39,862 bases of DNA from Ministeria vibrans ATCC 50519 (taxonomy: Eukaryota; Opisthokonta; Filasterea): contig CALSCP010001735.1 of NCBI GenBank assembly GCA_943704425.1, positions 34,278 to 74,139 on the forward strand. Reading direction: 5' to 3'. Of the stretch, positions 25,038 to 34,451 are shown piece by piece (position 1 is the stretch's first letter; each line of letters begins with the position of its first letter). The position numbers and the translations under genes are program-made. The notes below the pieces were generated by a model. The model was not told the DNA's origin, searched no databases, and saw only the letters and a program-made list of their open reading frames with translations.

Positions 25038-27236
25038 ATGAGATCCGGCCCATTGCCCGAGGTTGAATCCGCTATGGGAACGGGCATCTCACCTCCAGAG
25101 ATTAGCAAATTATCTGCGTCGCCAAGGAGATCGGCGTCGTCGCCAAGGAGTCGCATCGTACGCGAACCCCGTCAGATGCTCCTGCCAATGAGGGTAACAA
25201 CAATACTGACCTATTCAACACACAGCAAGACTCGTACACGGCAGTGGTGCATCCAGGACTAGCGCGCTCGTATTCTTCACACATTCCCGCTTGTGACTCT
25301 CTCCTCTCTCTCGCACCCCCTCTCGCTCTCTCCTTTGTCAACGCCCAGCGTGTGTGCATCTATCGCTCTTTCTCTCTCTCTATCTGTTTGTTCAAACAGT
25401 CAAACAGTAGAGCACACTACAGACGAGCGACCCTTGCTGAGGCACCTGGGTACATGTGTTGGGAATCCTGTCAATTGACCTCAAAAAAAAAGGAGAAAAA
25501 AAGAAACCGCGAGTTTTTATTTGCTGCGTGTGTCGTGTGCGCACTCACTGTGGCTCAACGCGCACATGGGTGTGGTTATTTTGTTTTTTATTTTTGAATT
25601 TTTTGCGCAAAAAGAGCACAACGTTGATAAGAAGTGAAATTGAACGCCTTGTGACGCTCGTAGCAACCCTCTCCGGGGCGTGCTGGCGACGCCTCGGAGG
25701 CGTCGGCAACTGTAGCAAGTGGTGACACTGTAACGGTGCACGTTGAAGCACCACAGGCGTTGGCATCGCCGACAACGCGAAGGTTGTCGCTGTCACCAAA
25801 TTTCGACATGAGCAGCGAGGTGTCCAGTGTGTCACCTGGCAGCTCTCTTCAAGACTTGGCTGGGCCCCCGAGTACCGCACGATTATCACCGCGCCTCGTC
25901 CGTCGACACGTCTCGATGGGCCCGTCATCGTCACCAAGCGCACGCCGAGGCCGAACGTCACCTGCGCCACCGCCAACTGGATCCGTTCGTCTGCCGGTGC
26001 TGGGCACGACACCCGATCGGCCTTCTTCAGGAGGTGGTCGTAGCTCACGACCGATCACTGCTGATCATCATCAACAGCAACAGCAACAACAACAGTCGCC
26101 GAGCAGTTCACCGAGCAGTTCACCGCAACAGCAAACGGGAAGAGGGACTTCGATGGCACTCAGTCGAACAGTCAGTGATAACATTGGACGCCACGCTGCA
26201 CGACGTACCCACAGTAGCGTTCCAGGTGGCACGCCTACCTCGTTGCATGTTGAGTCAGTCGGACCATCGCCTGTCTCGCTGGTGGTCACGAGCAACTCAA
26301 GCTCACTTGACAGTCTCAACGACGACGGTGACAGCCAAGTGGAGACGACTAGAATCAAAAAGGCCCCCAACACCCACCTGTTGCAGCCGCGTCCCGGCAG
26401 TGGCCATCGACGCTCCACCAATCTCATTGTGCGCTCGGCGAGTGTACGTGAACTCGAGCCCGAACCCCTCCTCACCGACGATCGTGACGAGCCCATGTCG
26501 TCTCCATCGTCGTCGTCTGCGCCCGCCCAGCCAATCGCTTGCAGCGCCGTGACAAGACGTGAAAGCACCGATTCAACCCTTAGCGGCCGGTCCACCAGTT
26601 CACAATTGCCCCCCAGCGGCCTCCGTCGTGCCAACAGTCTCAACAGCAAACTCCGAGCGCGTCTGGTGCCTCCTCCCGTGCCTAAACTGCCCCCACGACG
26701 GAGCTCCAACGACAGTGCCGCGTCCGCCACATCGTCGTCGGCTGGCACGTCTGGCCGTAAAGCATCCATTGTGAGTCGTCGTGACAGCACCACACCCTCA
26801 AGAAACGACGATGACAAAGAAGAAGAAGAAGACGCAGAAGCAGAAGAAGAAGAAGAAGAAGAAGAGGAGGAGGAGGAGGAGGAGGAGGAGATGCCGCGAA
26901 GCATTCTCAAGGTGAGCAACCTGTTCAACTCGGAGGAGCGCGCAAACGGCGCAGACCAGCGACGCCGTCTCACTTTCTGCCGCAAGGTCAGTGTGTGTCT
27001 TTGTGGCGTGTGTGTGCGTGTGTGTGTGTCATGATACGGTAACATATTTTTGTGTCGGGGTGTAGGTGACGGTGGCCAACTGTCTGAGCAAGTTTGACTA
27101 CGACCGCGGTGCGTGTGTGACGTGGAATCTGACACAGACGGAAAAGGAGCGTATTGCGCGCGAGCTCAACCGCTTCAAATGCGAAGAGATGATTGTGCAC
27201 AAGGCCAGTCGCCACAACACTCACTACATCAGATGA
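25038..27236 (+). CDS. Ser/Pro-rich, largely disordered protein with conserved-looking C-terminus
   Basis: Three exons: 25038-25193, 25664-26986, 27066-27236; 549 residues. The junction at 25664 (cgtag|caaccc) restores the frame to LPMR-QPSPGRAGD. Most of the protein is low-complexity: basic Ser/Arg/Pro motifs (RRLSLSPNF, RRESTDS, RRDSTTPS) that look like basophilic kinase or 14-3-3 sites, short Gln runs, and a Glu run of about 20 residues near residues 437-458. After it comes a compact segment RRRLTFCRKVTVAN, FDYDRGACVTWNLTQTEKER, ELNRFKCEEMIVHKASRHNT. This is the only part that looks folded. RLTF fits the loose [R/K]-[V/I/L]-x-F consensus for docking protein phosphatase 1, which is suggestive only. 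I cannot name the family. Confidence 0.72.
26818..26890 (+). repeat. GAA/GAG trinucleotide tract encoding poly-Glu
   Basis: A run of gaa codons switching to gag codons within the 25038-27236 gene encodes an acidic run of Glu with a few Asp and Ala. It is a coding trinucleotide repeat. Confidence 0.9.
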
Positions 27237-27435
27237 CCCTTTTTAACTTATTAAACGAAAAAATAAATCGACTGTATGAACCATTATGTGATTTTGGTAG
27301 TACCTGTGGTTTACAGTGGACAGTTTTGGTGCATGAACCGCTCAATCCACGAGCCCTCTTGACAAGGAATACCTTTGGACTGAGCCCTAACGAGAATCGA
27401 TTGTGTTATCGTTTGATGTGCAATGGTGATGAATC
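27237..27435. other. Spacer between convergent genes
   Basis: About 200 bp separate the stop at 27236 (plus) from the stop at 27438-27436 (minus). Nothing recognisable beyond presumed 3' UTRs. Confidence 0.4.
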
Positions 27436-28634
27436 TCACATGTGGTTCCACAGGTGCACCGCAAATGGGTTGCGCTGCTCAATTGCCTCGGTTGCCTCGA
27501 CCTGTCGCTTTCGAACTTGGGTAACGAAAATGATAATAATTAGACATGACTGTCATGCTTTTGGTGTTTCCGTACTCCATAACCGACTAAAGTGGCGCCA
27601 GTGAATAGGATAAAACGCCGCTTCGTCTAGCACTACAAACTACCTCTTCAGTTTGATGAAGCACAAAAATAATAATAATAGTAATAATAATAATAATAAA
27701 AATAAATAATAATAATAACAATGATAAAAATAAAACAATCGTATGAACCTGAGACGTTAAAGTGCTGATCGCTTTTGTAGTAGACACGCGTTAAGAGTAG
27801 CGGCCCGGTTGCGGCAAAGACATTCTTGGCCAACAGAATGCCTCGCAGTTGATGCATCACATGCAGAAGAAATGGACTGTGTGTGGAACGAACAATCATC
27901 ACGGCCGTTCCCTACGCGAGAAGTTAGATGAGGGGAAAAATCGGACATGCAGAAGGTACCAGTTTGAGGGGTGAACGCCCTTCAATCCCGAGGGTATCCG
28001 TCTGCAGCGGGTGTAAGGACCGCAATACAAACACGTCGGTGTCAAGGTAGACACCCCCAAAGCGATAGAGCAGAGCGTAGCGCAGAGCGTCCGACAGGGT
28101 GAGAAGAGGCCAGTCGCTGTGAGCGTACTCGCCACTGGCGTAGTAGCCTTCAAGAGGGGTGGTGTGAAACGCAAGCTCGTAGTCAAATAACACAACGTGC
28201 ACGTTGGTGTGATTCGTCCAGACATTGAGAAGGGGGGCTGACGCGCGGGCGAGGACAACAACATGGGCGCACGGATGGGCAATGGCGGCGGATATCACGG
28301 CACACCGCACGATATCAGACACATCAGCAGAGAGCTGGGCCATGAATACATGCTGGCGTGGACCCGTCGCTGTGGAAGAGGCGTCGCCCAGCGGGAGTGT
28401 CGAATGGCACTGCGTCACTGGGTGTTTGAGGAGCCAGTTGAGCTGCTCTTCGAACTGGTGCGCGGCAGTCACAGTGATTGTGACCTGCGCTGCGCCGGGA
28501 GCAGATTGCGCAGGCGGGAGTGGAGTGTCTTTGGCTGTACGCTGGGGTTCCAGTGAGAGTGTTGTGAAGAGGTGGACCAGAGCAAAGACGACGATGCAGA
28601 GCGTCAGCAGAATGGCATTTCGACGTGGTCGCAT
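27436..28634 (-). CDS. Type II Golgi glycosyltransferase, alpha-1,4-Gal/GlcNAc-transferase-like
   Basis: Four exons: 28634-27960, 27911-27749, 27632-27576, 27515-27436, about 324 residues. A short basic tail, then a signal-anchor helix at about 7-28 (AILLTLCIVVFALVHLF). The catalytic region contains LSDALRYALLYRFGGVYLDT with the DTD metal-binding motif at 198-200 (DXD), typical of the Gly_transf_sug domain. Downstream, NVFAATGPLLLTRVY, AAFYPIHW and the terminal AVHLWNH are the hallmarks of the A4GALT/alpha-1,4-N-acetylglucosaminyltransferase C-terminal domain. It should transfer a sugar from a UDP-sugar in the Golgi; donor and acceptor cannot be told. The last two exons are 57 and 80 nt and are easily missed; they complete the family motifs. 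Confidence 0.88.
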
Positions 28635-29031
28635 TTTGAACGACTTATGGATTTTGTTCGTGTAAATATATTACACAAACTAAAAGACCCACGGTCACAC
28701 AAACTGTTCACTACACAGCTCGTGATCCCTTATCGTCAAAGAGGGAGTAATAAGTCTAATAACAAAAGTGAGAAGTGAGAACTAAATTTAGAGTTTCGGT
28801 CGAGTTTGCAAGGCGGTCTGGCTGTGTCTTCGCGTGGTGACTGTATCATTAATAAATGGGTTGTATTCTTCTTCTAATTAGGTCATTGGGTGCGTATTAT
28901 TATTATTTTATAATTATTTTATTGTTGTAGTCTTCTTCTTCTTTCCTCTCGATTCTCTATTAATGCTGTACATTATTATCATCATAAAACATTATTATCA
29001 TTGCTACTATTTTAATTATTGGTTAATTACA
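28635..29031. other. AT-rich spacer
   Basis: Roughly 400 bp between the glycosyltransferase start (minus) and the ankyrin gene stop (minus). It contains poly-AT stretches (28895-29030) and should include the glycosyltransferase promoter. No gene or RNA feature is seen. Confidence 0.45.
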
Positions 29032-30678
29032 TCACGGCGTCTTAGCGTCAATCATGACACTGCCTTTGGTATCTTTTGTTCGAAGAGAGTACTGTGCAAG
29101 ACGCTTCCACAGCGGAATTTCTCGTGTAAACCGCCTGAGCACAACAGGACATCGGGCGTCGTGGACACTGCGCGCAGACGATGGATCGCACGTGCATGTG
29201 CACTTGCTCCCATGCTTGCTGTTGTGACCCACCACACGCGAGCGTTGGCGTTGCCTCTGTTCCGGACTTGGCACTTCAATGACCGTGGTGGTGTCAGCTG
29301 TGGGCTCATGCACCGTGTCATCTTCATCCACGCTCTGTTCAAGCCTCTCCAGCATTTTAGCAAGAAGTTGCTGACAAATGGCAACAGTGTCTAATCTCTC
29401 CGATTCATCTCCTACGTATACGACATGATCAGCATTGCAAAACAATTGAATCACATGAAATCATATTAAAACAATTTTTCTTATAAATAATTATTTTTTT
29501 TAGTATTATTACCTGCGTGACAGCCGCGAATGGACTCGGTGACGTCTTCCTTTGCAAGAGCAAGCAAGGTGGTTTGACAATAAGGCGTGCCTGTAGTTGA
29601 ACCGTAGGTAACAAGTGCTTTGAGGGCTTCGGGGTGAGAATAGAGCGCTGCAAGATGAACGGGCAGAGCACCGCGCGCGTCCAAGGTGTTGACAATGCGC
29701 GAGAGCGTGTCATAGTCTTCGTCACTGTAGAAGAGGAAGAGCTTACAGGCCATGTGGATGAAAGCGGGAAAGCCATGGGACGCAGCGACATGCATGACGG
29801 TTTGATGCTGCGAGTCGCGGCAATTCAGTTCGGCACCAGCGTGAAGCAACACTTGCGCCAAACGAAAATTTTGTGTTTTCACCGCCATCATGAGCGCAGG
29901 CGCCTGCACCTGCGACCCGACGTTTCGGTTGGCATAGACAGCCACGCCAGCTTTTCGCAGACGCTGAGCCTCTCGCCAATCGCCGGTGATTTCTGCGCGT
30001 GCGAGGCGTTCAATGGCGGCGCGCGCCAATAAGCGCGCGCAGTCTGTGTACTGTCCTCCTGCATGGAGGGAGCCCTTCTTTTGGCGCAAGCTCGAGGCTA
30101 TCTCAAAAGCCGTGTGTCCATTCACGTCGGTGCTCGTGACGTCGCACTTTTCTTTCAAAAGTTTCTGAGAGTTTAAGAAAAAAAAGAAGAAAAATTCAGT
30201 GCTATTGGTTTGCTGTGCGCAAAAAAATAAAAATATCTGACACATTGAAGCGATAGAGGGAAAGTCACATGGAATTTTCAATGGTATTAGAATAAACTTT
30301 AGATGATCAACGTGATTACGTTACGGAATCGCAGTTGATAACGACGAGGCGAGCGAAATATCGAGGAACACAATCAAGCCGTTGCAGTGAACTTGATGTT
30401 TACTTTCGCCCACACGCCATCAAGAATAACAAGGAAAGCACTGCACGTCCAATTGAACCACACCCACACTACCCTTGTGGTGTGTAGAATGGTGCACATG
30501 TATGTCGAGTGGGGCGCCGCGTGCGACAGGAGGCGGAGAGAGAGAGAGAGAGAGGCGAGTGCAGACGGAAGCCGTGTCTCACCTCGACGGTCGCAGTGGA
30601 GCCACAGCGAGCAGCTTGCAGCAAAAGACTCGCGCCACTGTCTGTCGTGTCTGAAGGGGCTGCTGCACATTCTGACAT
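29032..30678 (-). CDS. Ankyrin-repeat protein
   Basis: Three exons: 30678-30583, 30164-29513, 29411-29032; about 375 residues. Ankyrin-type units follow one another: SLLLQAARCGSTATVEKLL with DVNGHTAFEIA, LMMAVKTQNFRLAQVLLHAG with CRDSQHQTVMHVAASHG, and LPVHLAALYSHPEALKALV. Between the first and second is a longer helical stretch (ARLLARAAIERLARAEITGD). The last exon encodes a charged, ankyrin-free tail with a Cys cluster (CTCTCDPSS) that does not match a known zinc motif. Ankyrin repeats mediate protein binding; the partner is unknown. The ATG at 30678 is chosen because the first helix begins shortly after it. A 418-nt intron follows exon 1. Confidence 0.85.
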
Positions 30679-31001
30679 TATGGGGTCTGACTGTTGAATA
30701 AGACCAAGAGGGAGTTGCAAGAACACAGGAATTAAACTGGATTATACTCATTACATTACGACATCGGTAAACGCCAAACATGAAGTAAGAGTACTCGGCA
30801 GGTGCCAGTGACTAATCACCAAATAATAAATACTGTGACTTACGTACTAACTGTGAGTCTGTGGCTGCAAGGCAGTGAACGGCTACGTAGGGACTACATA
30901 GTTCCCAGCGCAGAGAATAAAGAGATCTATCTGTTGAATCACTTCAATCATAAATCACTTTGCTATTCCGAGCTGACCATCTTTTTCATCACAACATCAG
31001 T
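30679..31001. promoter_or_regulatory. Divergent spacer between ankyrin and mS35 genes
   Basis: 323 bp between divergent start codons (30678 minus, 31002 plus). It is moderately AT-rich, without open frames or recognisable RNA structure, and presumably carries both promoters. Confidence 0.45.
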
Positions 31002-32827
31002 ATGATGAGGTTGGCAGCCTTAAGAAGAGGCAGTCCTTTATTATATCGACGCGTAAGGGAACGAAAACGAAAATCGTCCGGTTTGACACATTCGCACAGT
31101 TCTTCAGCAGCGAAGCCTCGCCACCACCTCGTCACGCCGCTAAACGGGCAGCGGCAGCATCCACTGATGCGGGCGAAGCGTCGGTACGAGTAGAGAGAAC
31201 GCTCGTTCCACCTTTCTGCTTCTCACTCGTCCTTTTCTTCCAGTCTGAGCGAACCACAGCGTTCTCGACACGCGAACCGACCGGGATACAGGATACGACG
31301 ACCGATTCTGGTGCCGTCGAGGTAGGCAATCAGAGAGTGCGATGCAGACATGAAGACAAAACACAAATCGTTTGTGCTGATTTTTTTTTTTTTTTTGTCA
31401 GGAGAAGCGTAAAAGCAAAGAAGCGGTAAGAGGACTGCCGACCATTGGCATGCATGCATATATATATACATATATATATATTGTGTGTGTGTGTGTGTGT
31501 GTGTGTCTATGTCTTTGTGGTGTGTGTTCCTAATACGGTTTGTTGCTGCACAGGTGCGACTGTCGTCGGGCGGTCTCAGTGGCGTGAGTGGCAAACCTGA
31601 TCTGCCCCAACACCACACGGTTGTTGCGCGCTCAACCGATCCGTTTCTTCTACGCCTGGAGCGCGTTGTCGAAGTGAACCGCGAAATTGAGCAGGAGCGT
31701 ATGGAGCGGTTCAGCAAGGCAGGACGTGGACCGACGCTCAAGGCCTACGAGCAAGTGCCAGCAGCAATACAGCCGGACTATGGAGAGGAGCTGTCGCGCA
31801 TCAACCATGAGGAGAACCGTTGGGTGCACGACAAGGAGTTTGCGACGCAGAATCAGAGCAAGTCGTTTATGGGGGTATGCCACATGACAATGACAGAACA
31901 CCACTCACAATGATTGCCTCAACTACTGCACAGATTGATACAATGATTCACATGAGCGGACCCAATTTGGCACGATATGTGGCGGTGTTGAAGGCGGCTG
32001 CGGCACGGCGAGGCCCGCCATTCACACCACCCACAGCAGAACAGTGTGTGCGCGTGCAGACAAAGACAATGCTCCTGACGGAGGAGCAGGAGATCCGACG
32101 GATGCGCAAGGTAGCTATGCAAACGCCAGACAGCGGTGGGGTCTTATTGTATGTGCACATGTGTGTGTGTGCTTTTAGTTGCATTCGACGCGTAAGGTGA
32201 CGACAGAAACGTTCGTTCCTGGACTGCCTCTGGATGCAAAGCAGCGCAAAGTGCTTGAGCTGGTTGCGGGTGAACGGTACAATGCCGACACGCAAGTAGT
32301 GAAGATTCAAAGCCAACGGTACTTTGATTGTCTCAGCTGTGTGTAGAAAACGTGTGCTGACACACGTACGTTCTGTATATTGCGTAGATATCCGTTCCGC
32401 GCGCAGAACCGGGTGTTTGCCAAGCATACAGTGCGCGAGCTGGTGTGCGCGGCGCGTGTCTACCAGGGCGAATTAGCCGAACCTAAGCTGACTCGCGCAT
32501 CGCGCAAGAAGCTCAAGGCGCCCCGTAGTGCCGTCCAGGTACGTCACTCACTCTCTTACCTCGCTTACCCAATCTTTGACTTTACTTCTGTCCCCTACCT
32601 TTTTGTTTCTTTATCACTGTGTTCCTCTATTCGTCCCCTCTCTATCACTTTGTTTTTTCCCCCTCTCACTCTACCTTTTCTCCTCATTTATCTTCTTTGG
32701 TCAGATGGCTTTGATGGAGCGGGACCGTGAGGTTGAGTCTCTGGCCATTCCATTGCCGCCTCGCCCGACGCTTCCCAAGCCGACCACGAGCGACCAGGAC
32801 AAGGTCATTGCCTTTCGTGGTCTCTAG
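31002..32827 (+). CDS. MRPS35: Mitochondrial small-subunit ribosomal protein mS35 (Rsm24/MRPS35)
   Basis: Nine exons: 31002-31052, 31100-31183, 31244-31321, 31402-31425, 31554-31874, 31934-32110, 32179-32318, 32388-32538, 32705-32827; about 382 residues. Exon 4 is a 24-nt microexon (EKRKSKEA). The N-terminus MMRLAALRRGSPLLYRR then FFSSEA is a textbook mitochondrial presequence: no acidic residues, Arg-rich, with an RRF/FS cleavage region. The conserved core reads TRKVTTETFVPGLPLDAKQR, LELVAGERYNADTQVVKI, then QRYPFRAQNRVFAKHTVREL, matching the family pattern of pre-LxxxQxxKLxxLxGxRYNP-KIS-xQN. It is a structural component of the mitoribosome small subunit. Its stop is 49 bp from the convergent DnaJ gene. 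Confidence 0.88.
31381..31397 (+). repeat. Poly-T polypyrimidine tract before the 24-nt mS35 exon
   Basis: A run of about 16 T directly precedes the gtcag acceptor of the microexon at 31402. A long uninterrupted tract may help define so short an exon. Confidence 0.6.
31455..31505. repeat. (TA)n and (TG)n microsatellites in an mS35 intron
   Basis: Atatatata-type repeats (31457-31480) are followed by about 12 TG units (31482-31505) in the intron between exons 4 and 5 of the mS35 gene. Confidence 0.9.
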
Positions 32828-32876
32828 TACTTCTCCTGTCCAGTGTTATTATATTCATTTTAATGCACGAATCGTT

Positions 32877-33728
32877 TTATACACACACGTTTTTACAGTT
32901 GCTTCCGTCGCATCGCAGCTCTCTCTTTCCCGCACACGCAGCTCTCTTTGCCTTTGTCGGCTTGCTCTTGGGTTTGGTATTCGAATGAGTCTGTCTCTGT
33001 TGTCGTTGCTGCTGCTGCTGCTGTCGTTGCTGCTGCTGCCGTTGCTGCTGTTGTCGTCTCCCCTGCGGCGCCTGTTTCGGTCTTCCTCTCCCCGCTCGAG
33101 GCGGTGGTTGTGCTCCTCCACCACCAAACATGTTCCCAAACTGGCTGAAAAGCGACTCAAACCCTCCTCCTCCTCCTCCAGCACCACCATCGGCACCACC
33201 CCCACCAAAGCTAAAGGTGAACGCCTGGCCACCACTGCCAGCGCCCCCTGCACCAGCGCCCGGTCGACCGCCAAAGTTGAACATGTTGGCGCCCCCACCA
33301 CCGCCTCCGCCTCCGCCTCCGCCAAAAGAAGACGCACCCGGACTCTCTTCACCTGTCTGGTCGTAGGCTCGTCGCTTCTCTTTGTCGCGCAGCACTTCGT
33401 ATGCTACATTGATCACATCACCGTCAGAAGGGACAGAATAGTCTCGCACTTTCGAACCTTTGTTGATGGTCATCATCTGCTTCTCGGCCCACTGGGGACG
33501 ATGGGCGTTTTTGTCGGGATGGAACTTAAGGGCGAGTTTGCGGTAGGCCTTCTTGATGTCGCGTTGGGTGGCGCTCCGTTTAATGCCGAGAATTTCGTAC
33601 AAGTCGCGCTTTGCCTTTTTCGCCTGACCCGTCTCTCTACCACCTCCTCGCGCCGTGCGCGCCTCCACGTACGATGCAAAGAGCACAAGGGCCAGAAGGA
33701 GCAGCAAGAGCCTCGTGCCCGTCCGCAT
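32877..33728 (-). CDS. ER-type DnaJ (J-domain) protein with a hidden in-frame intron
   Basis: Start at 33728: [19 protein letters not shown] is a signal peptide, cleaved near VEA-RT. The J domain follows: [34 protein letters not shown] with HPD at 70-72, then [18 protein letters not shown]. The last part reads correctly only if 33404-33457 (gttcga...atgtag, 54 nt, no stop, multiple of three) is removed as an intron; otherwise 18 extra residues split the J domain. After it comes a Gly-rich region (11-Gly run, [10 protein letters not shown]), [14 protein letters not shown], then Gln/Arg-rich and basic tails. Length is 265 residues when spliced. The family stimulates Hsp70 ATPase, here probably BiP in the ER lumen. 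No KDEL-type signal is present; the tail ends in Cys-rich SNCKNVCV. Confidence 0.9.
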   Translation of the reverse strand: MRTGTRLLLLLLALVLFASYVEARTARGGGRETGQAKKAKRDLYEILGIKRSATQRDIKKAYRKLALKFHPDKNAHRPQWAEKQMMTINKGSKVRDYSVPSDGDVINVAYEVLRDKEKRRAYDQTGEESPGASSFGGGGGGGGGGGANMFNFGGRPGAGAGGAGSGGQAFTFSFGGGGADGGAGGGGGGFESLFSQFGNMFGGGGAQPPPRAGRGRPKQAPQGRRQQQQRQQQQRQQQQQQRQQRQTHSNTKPKSKPTKAKRAACAGKRELRCDGSNCKNVCV

Positions 33729-33954
33729 TTTGATGTTGTTTCAACGTCGGCCAATGAGATGCCTGCGCGTCACTTGGCGGTGGAAGTTCAAGAGAAATTC
33801 TCTTCTCTTCTGTCAACAACAGGATGGAAACGAAAAGGTTGTACAGTAATGTATTAAATGAATTGGACGCTTTCAGGAGCAGAAAAAGGTGAGATAAAAG
33901 TAATAATTCAAAAATTGGACTTCTTCTTCATGAAATCAGAAAAACAGTTGAGGG

Positions 33955-34348
33955 TTAATATTGATACAATTTTACTCTGTGCACGTCACTAGCCTTGCAC
34001 TCTCGCCCACGGTTATAGTAATACAGCTCTCCGTCGTGTGGTGGCGCACGAAAGAGCTTTTTGATGCGACCATTGTCAACCCATCGATCGATGAAGGCGT
34101 GTGCGCGCAGGTACTCTCGCTCATCTCTCCACCCCGCCGTTTGGAAGCGGTACGCTTGAAATGGAGAGAGAAAGAGAGAGCGAGCGAGTGAGCGAGAGAG
34201 TGACGGACTGTCACTCTAAGTAGTTGTCGCTACCTTCTTCCACCGCGTCTGACCACTCCTTTGCGCGCCGCAACGATTTTGGCCGAGGTACCTCGTCGCC
34301 GCCCAGTCCGCTGTGACTTGCGGAAAGGCGACGCTTTTCAGCCGACAT
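33955..34348 (-). CDS. MEIG1: MEIG1-family protein
   Basis: Two exons, 34348-34234 and 34154-33955, encode about 104 residues. The sequence PRPKSLRRAKEWSDAVEEAY, RFQTAGWRDEREYLRAH, RWVDNGRIKKLFR, ELYYYNRGRECKASDVHRVK, LYQY matches metazoan MEIG1 along its entire length (88 residues in mammals; here a 16-residue-longer N-terminus). MEIG1 binds PACRG and is needed for sperm flagellum assembly; the family is otherwise found in flagellated eukaryotes, so it points to cilia in this organism. It shares a 103-bp start-to-start interval with the DEP/coiled-coil gene. The acceptor (tttcaag|cg) is less typical but required by the frame and by the family match. Confidence 0.93.
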
Positions 34349-34451
34349 TGCAAAAAAGAAAGAGAGAAAGTCTTTTTTATCAGTTTCACATTACAACGAT
34401 TAATATTTCAATTTTACTCATCAGAACAATAAAAAATTCACGTATACCGCA
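34349..34451. promoter_or_regulatory. Shared promoter of MEIG1 and the DEP/coiled-coil gene
   Basis: 103 bp separate the divergent ATGs. The stretch is AT-rich in its middle. Because MEIG1 acts in flagella, a ciliary-type regulatory site might be expected, but I do not recognise an RFX X-box. Confidence 0.4.

Noticed and set aside
25736-27034. Gene start at 25736
   Set aside because: It uses GTG, and the frame extends upstream to an acceptor at 25664 that joins an ATG-bearing exon at 25038.
26071-27135. 354-codon minus-strand frame opposite the disordered protein gene
   Set aside because: It is antisense to Ser/Glu-rich codons and starts with a CT-derived Ser run; there is no coherent domain, while the plus strand gives a spliced gene with a conserved-looking tail.
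33130-33366. Pro-rich open frame on the plus strand
   Set aside because: It is the antisense of the Gly-rich region of the DnaJ gene.
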